From the NCBI GenBank assembly GCA_900546685.1, contig UREB01000109.1, forward strand, positions 1 through 5,990: a stretch of DNA of 5,990 bases. The letters run 5' to 3'. The stretch is from an uncultured Eubacteriales bacterium. GTDB taxonomy: Bacteria; Bacillota; Clostridia; Christensenellales; QAND01. Below are positions 5,388 to 5,990 of the stretch, one piece after another; positions within the stretch are counted from its first letter, which is position 1, and every line of letters begins with the position of its first letter. The position numbers and the translations under genes are program-made. Under the pieces are notes generated by a model. It was given only the letters and a program-made list of their open reading frames with translations. It made no database searches and was not told the origin of the DNA.

Positions 5388-5416
5388 TTGTTTGCCACTT
5401 TTCCCCATGGTACAAT
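5388..5416 (+). promoter_or_regulatory. Promoter of the rlmD-type gene
   Basis: -35 TTGTTT (5388-5393), a 17-nt spacer, and -10 TACAAT (5411-5416) preceded by TGG (extended -10). The predicted start near 5423 leaves only about 16 nt before the ATG, enough for the AAGGAG at 5425-5430. Confidence 0.68.
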
Positions 5417-5438
5417 GATAAAATAAGGAGAGGATCGC

Positions 5439-5990
5439 ATGCCTGTATTGCAGAAAAACCAAACCATTACCCTAGAGATAGATGGCTATACCGCAGAGGG
5501 GGCAGGCGTAGGGCATTTTGAAGGAATGGCCGTCTTTGTGCCCGGCACATTGATGGGGGAAACGGTACAGTGCCATATCATCAAATGCGCCAAACGATAT
5601 GCCGTGGGAAAATTGCGAAATATCCTAGCATCTTCACCGCGCCGCACAACGCCACCCTGTCCTGATTTTGGGCGCTGCGGAGGATGTGCTTTGCAGCATA
5701 TGAACCCCACCGAGCAGCTGGCCTTTAAACAGCAGCGTATCGCCGACGCCTTTTCCCGCATCGGCGGGCTTTCCATCGTTTCGCTTCCTGTTTTGGGCAT
5801 GGCAAACCCGGTGCGCTACCGGAACAAAGCCGCCTTCCCTGTTGGGCGAGAAGCTACATCGACACAGATCGGTCTGTACGCTGCCCGCAGCCACCGCATC
5901 GTCCCGATTGAGGATTGCCTTCTTCAGTCGCCGACTACAAAAAAAGTCTTGAGTATCATCCGCCGGTATATGGAGGGATTCCATATATCT
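5439..5990 (+). CDS. rlmD: 23S rRNA (uracil-C5)-methyltransferase, RlmD/RumA family (5' part)
   Basis: The first 184 codons of a gene cut by the window end; full-length relatives are about 450 aa. Residues 1 to about 62 form a TRAM RNA-binding domain. The iron-sulfur cysteines C74, C80 and C83 sit in PCPDFGRCGGCALQH, with a fourth at C160 (IEDC), matching the [4Fe-4S] arrangement of Escherichia coli RumA. RYRNKAAFPV (126-135) and the GLYAARSHRIVPIEDC block (145-160) are also typical. The SAM-binding catalytic domain lies beyond the window. Family members methylate U1939 of 23S rRNA; in several Gram-positives one enzyme (RlmCD) modifies both U747 and U1939, so the exact target is open. The start ATG has AAGGAG (5425-5430) eight bases upstream. 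It is transcribed divergently from the EIIB gene, with no evident functional link. Confidence 0.9.
   Translation, partial: MPVLQKNQTITLEIDGYTAEGAGVGHFEGMAVFVPGTLMGETVQCHIIKCAKRYAVGKLRNILASSPRRTTPPCPDFGRCGGCALQHMNPTEQLAFKQQRIADAFSRIGGLSIVSLPVLGMANPVRYRNKAAFPVGREATSTQIGLYAARSHRIVPIEDCLLQSPTTKKVLSIIRRYMEGFHIS

Noticed and set aside
5486..5984. Minus-strand frames opposite the start of rlmD
   Set aside because: The + frame has a TRAM domain and the Cys pattern of RlmD; the antisense frames have neither a ribosome binding site nor a family match.
1..5990. CRISPR array, tRNA, rRNA, riboswitch or defence system
   Set aside because: I looked on both strands for spaced repeats, tRNA-like cloverleaf ends, conserved rRNA words and riboswitch cores and saw none. 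No gene here belongs to a known defence family.

Overview
The window looks like chromosomal DNA from a low-to-moderate GC Gram-positive anaerobe, most likely in the Clostridia (Bacillota). The evidence is strong AAGGAG/GGAGG ribosome binding sites, three extended -10 promoters of the TGGTAYAAW type, a mannose-family PTS EIIB, a DUF368 membrane protein, an RlmD-type rRNA methyltransferase, and a TnpV protein of the kind common on clostridial mobile elements. No species can be named from this sequence.

Region 1 (about 1-1500) is accessory DNA. A TetR-family regulator (128-691, +) converges on a two-gene minus-strand unit made of a 61-aa small protein (1434-1249) and TnpV (1244-870). A perfect 12-bp hairpin (794-823) separates the two units. 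This is typical of transposon or ICE cargo or a remnant of one, but no transposase, recombinase or element ends are visible. A 13-bp inverted repeat (1514-1557) and about 330 nt of AT-rich gene-free DNA (1435-1769) form the seam with region 2.

Region 2 (1770-4440) reads leftward. A GNAT acetyltransferase (4372-3851) is followed by a clear promoter (3820-3847). That promoter drives a two-gene operon: a GT2 glycosyltransferase fused to a GtrA-type membrane domain (3759-2713, TTG start), then a DUF368/PopT polyprenyl-phosphate translocase (2642-1800). The operon ends at a strong terminator (1762-1794). Both products plausibly work on the lipid carrier undecaprenyl phosphate. The first would charge it with a sugar and help move it across the membrane; the second would bring the spent carrier back.

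Region 3 (4441-5990) holds a gene-free stretch (4441-4633), then a strong terminator (4634-4663) that closes a single-gene EIIB of the mannose/fructose/sorbose PTS family (5174-4674, -). Divergent from it is the 5' part of an RlmD/RumA-type 23S rRNA uracil-C5 methyltransferase (5439 to the window end, +). The 264-nt intergenic region between them carries one promoter for each gene and a TGTGA direct repeat upstream of the EIIB promoter.

Nothing here is clearly a new system. The items most worth a second look are the glycosyltransferase-GtrA/PopT pairing, the apparently orphan EIIB with its own promoter and terminator, and the mobile-element remnant.
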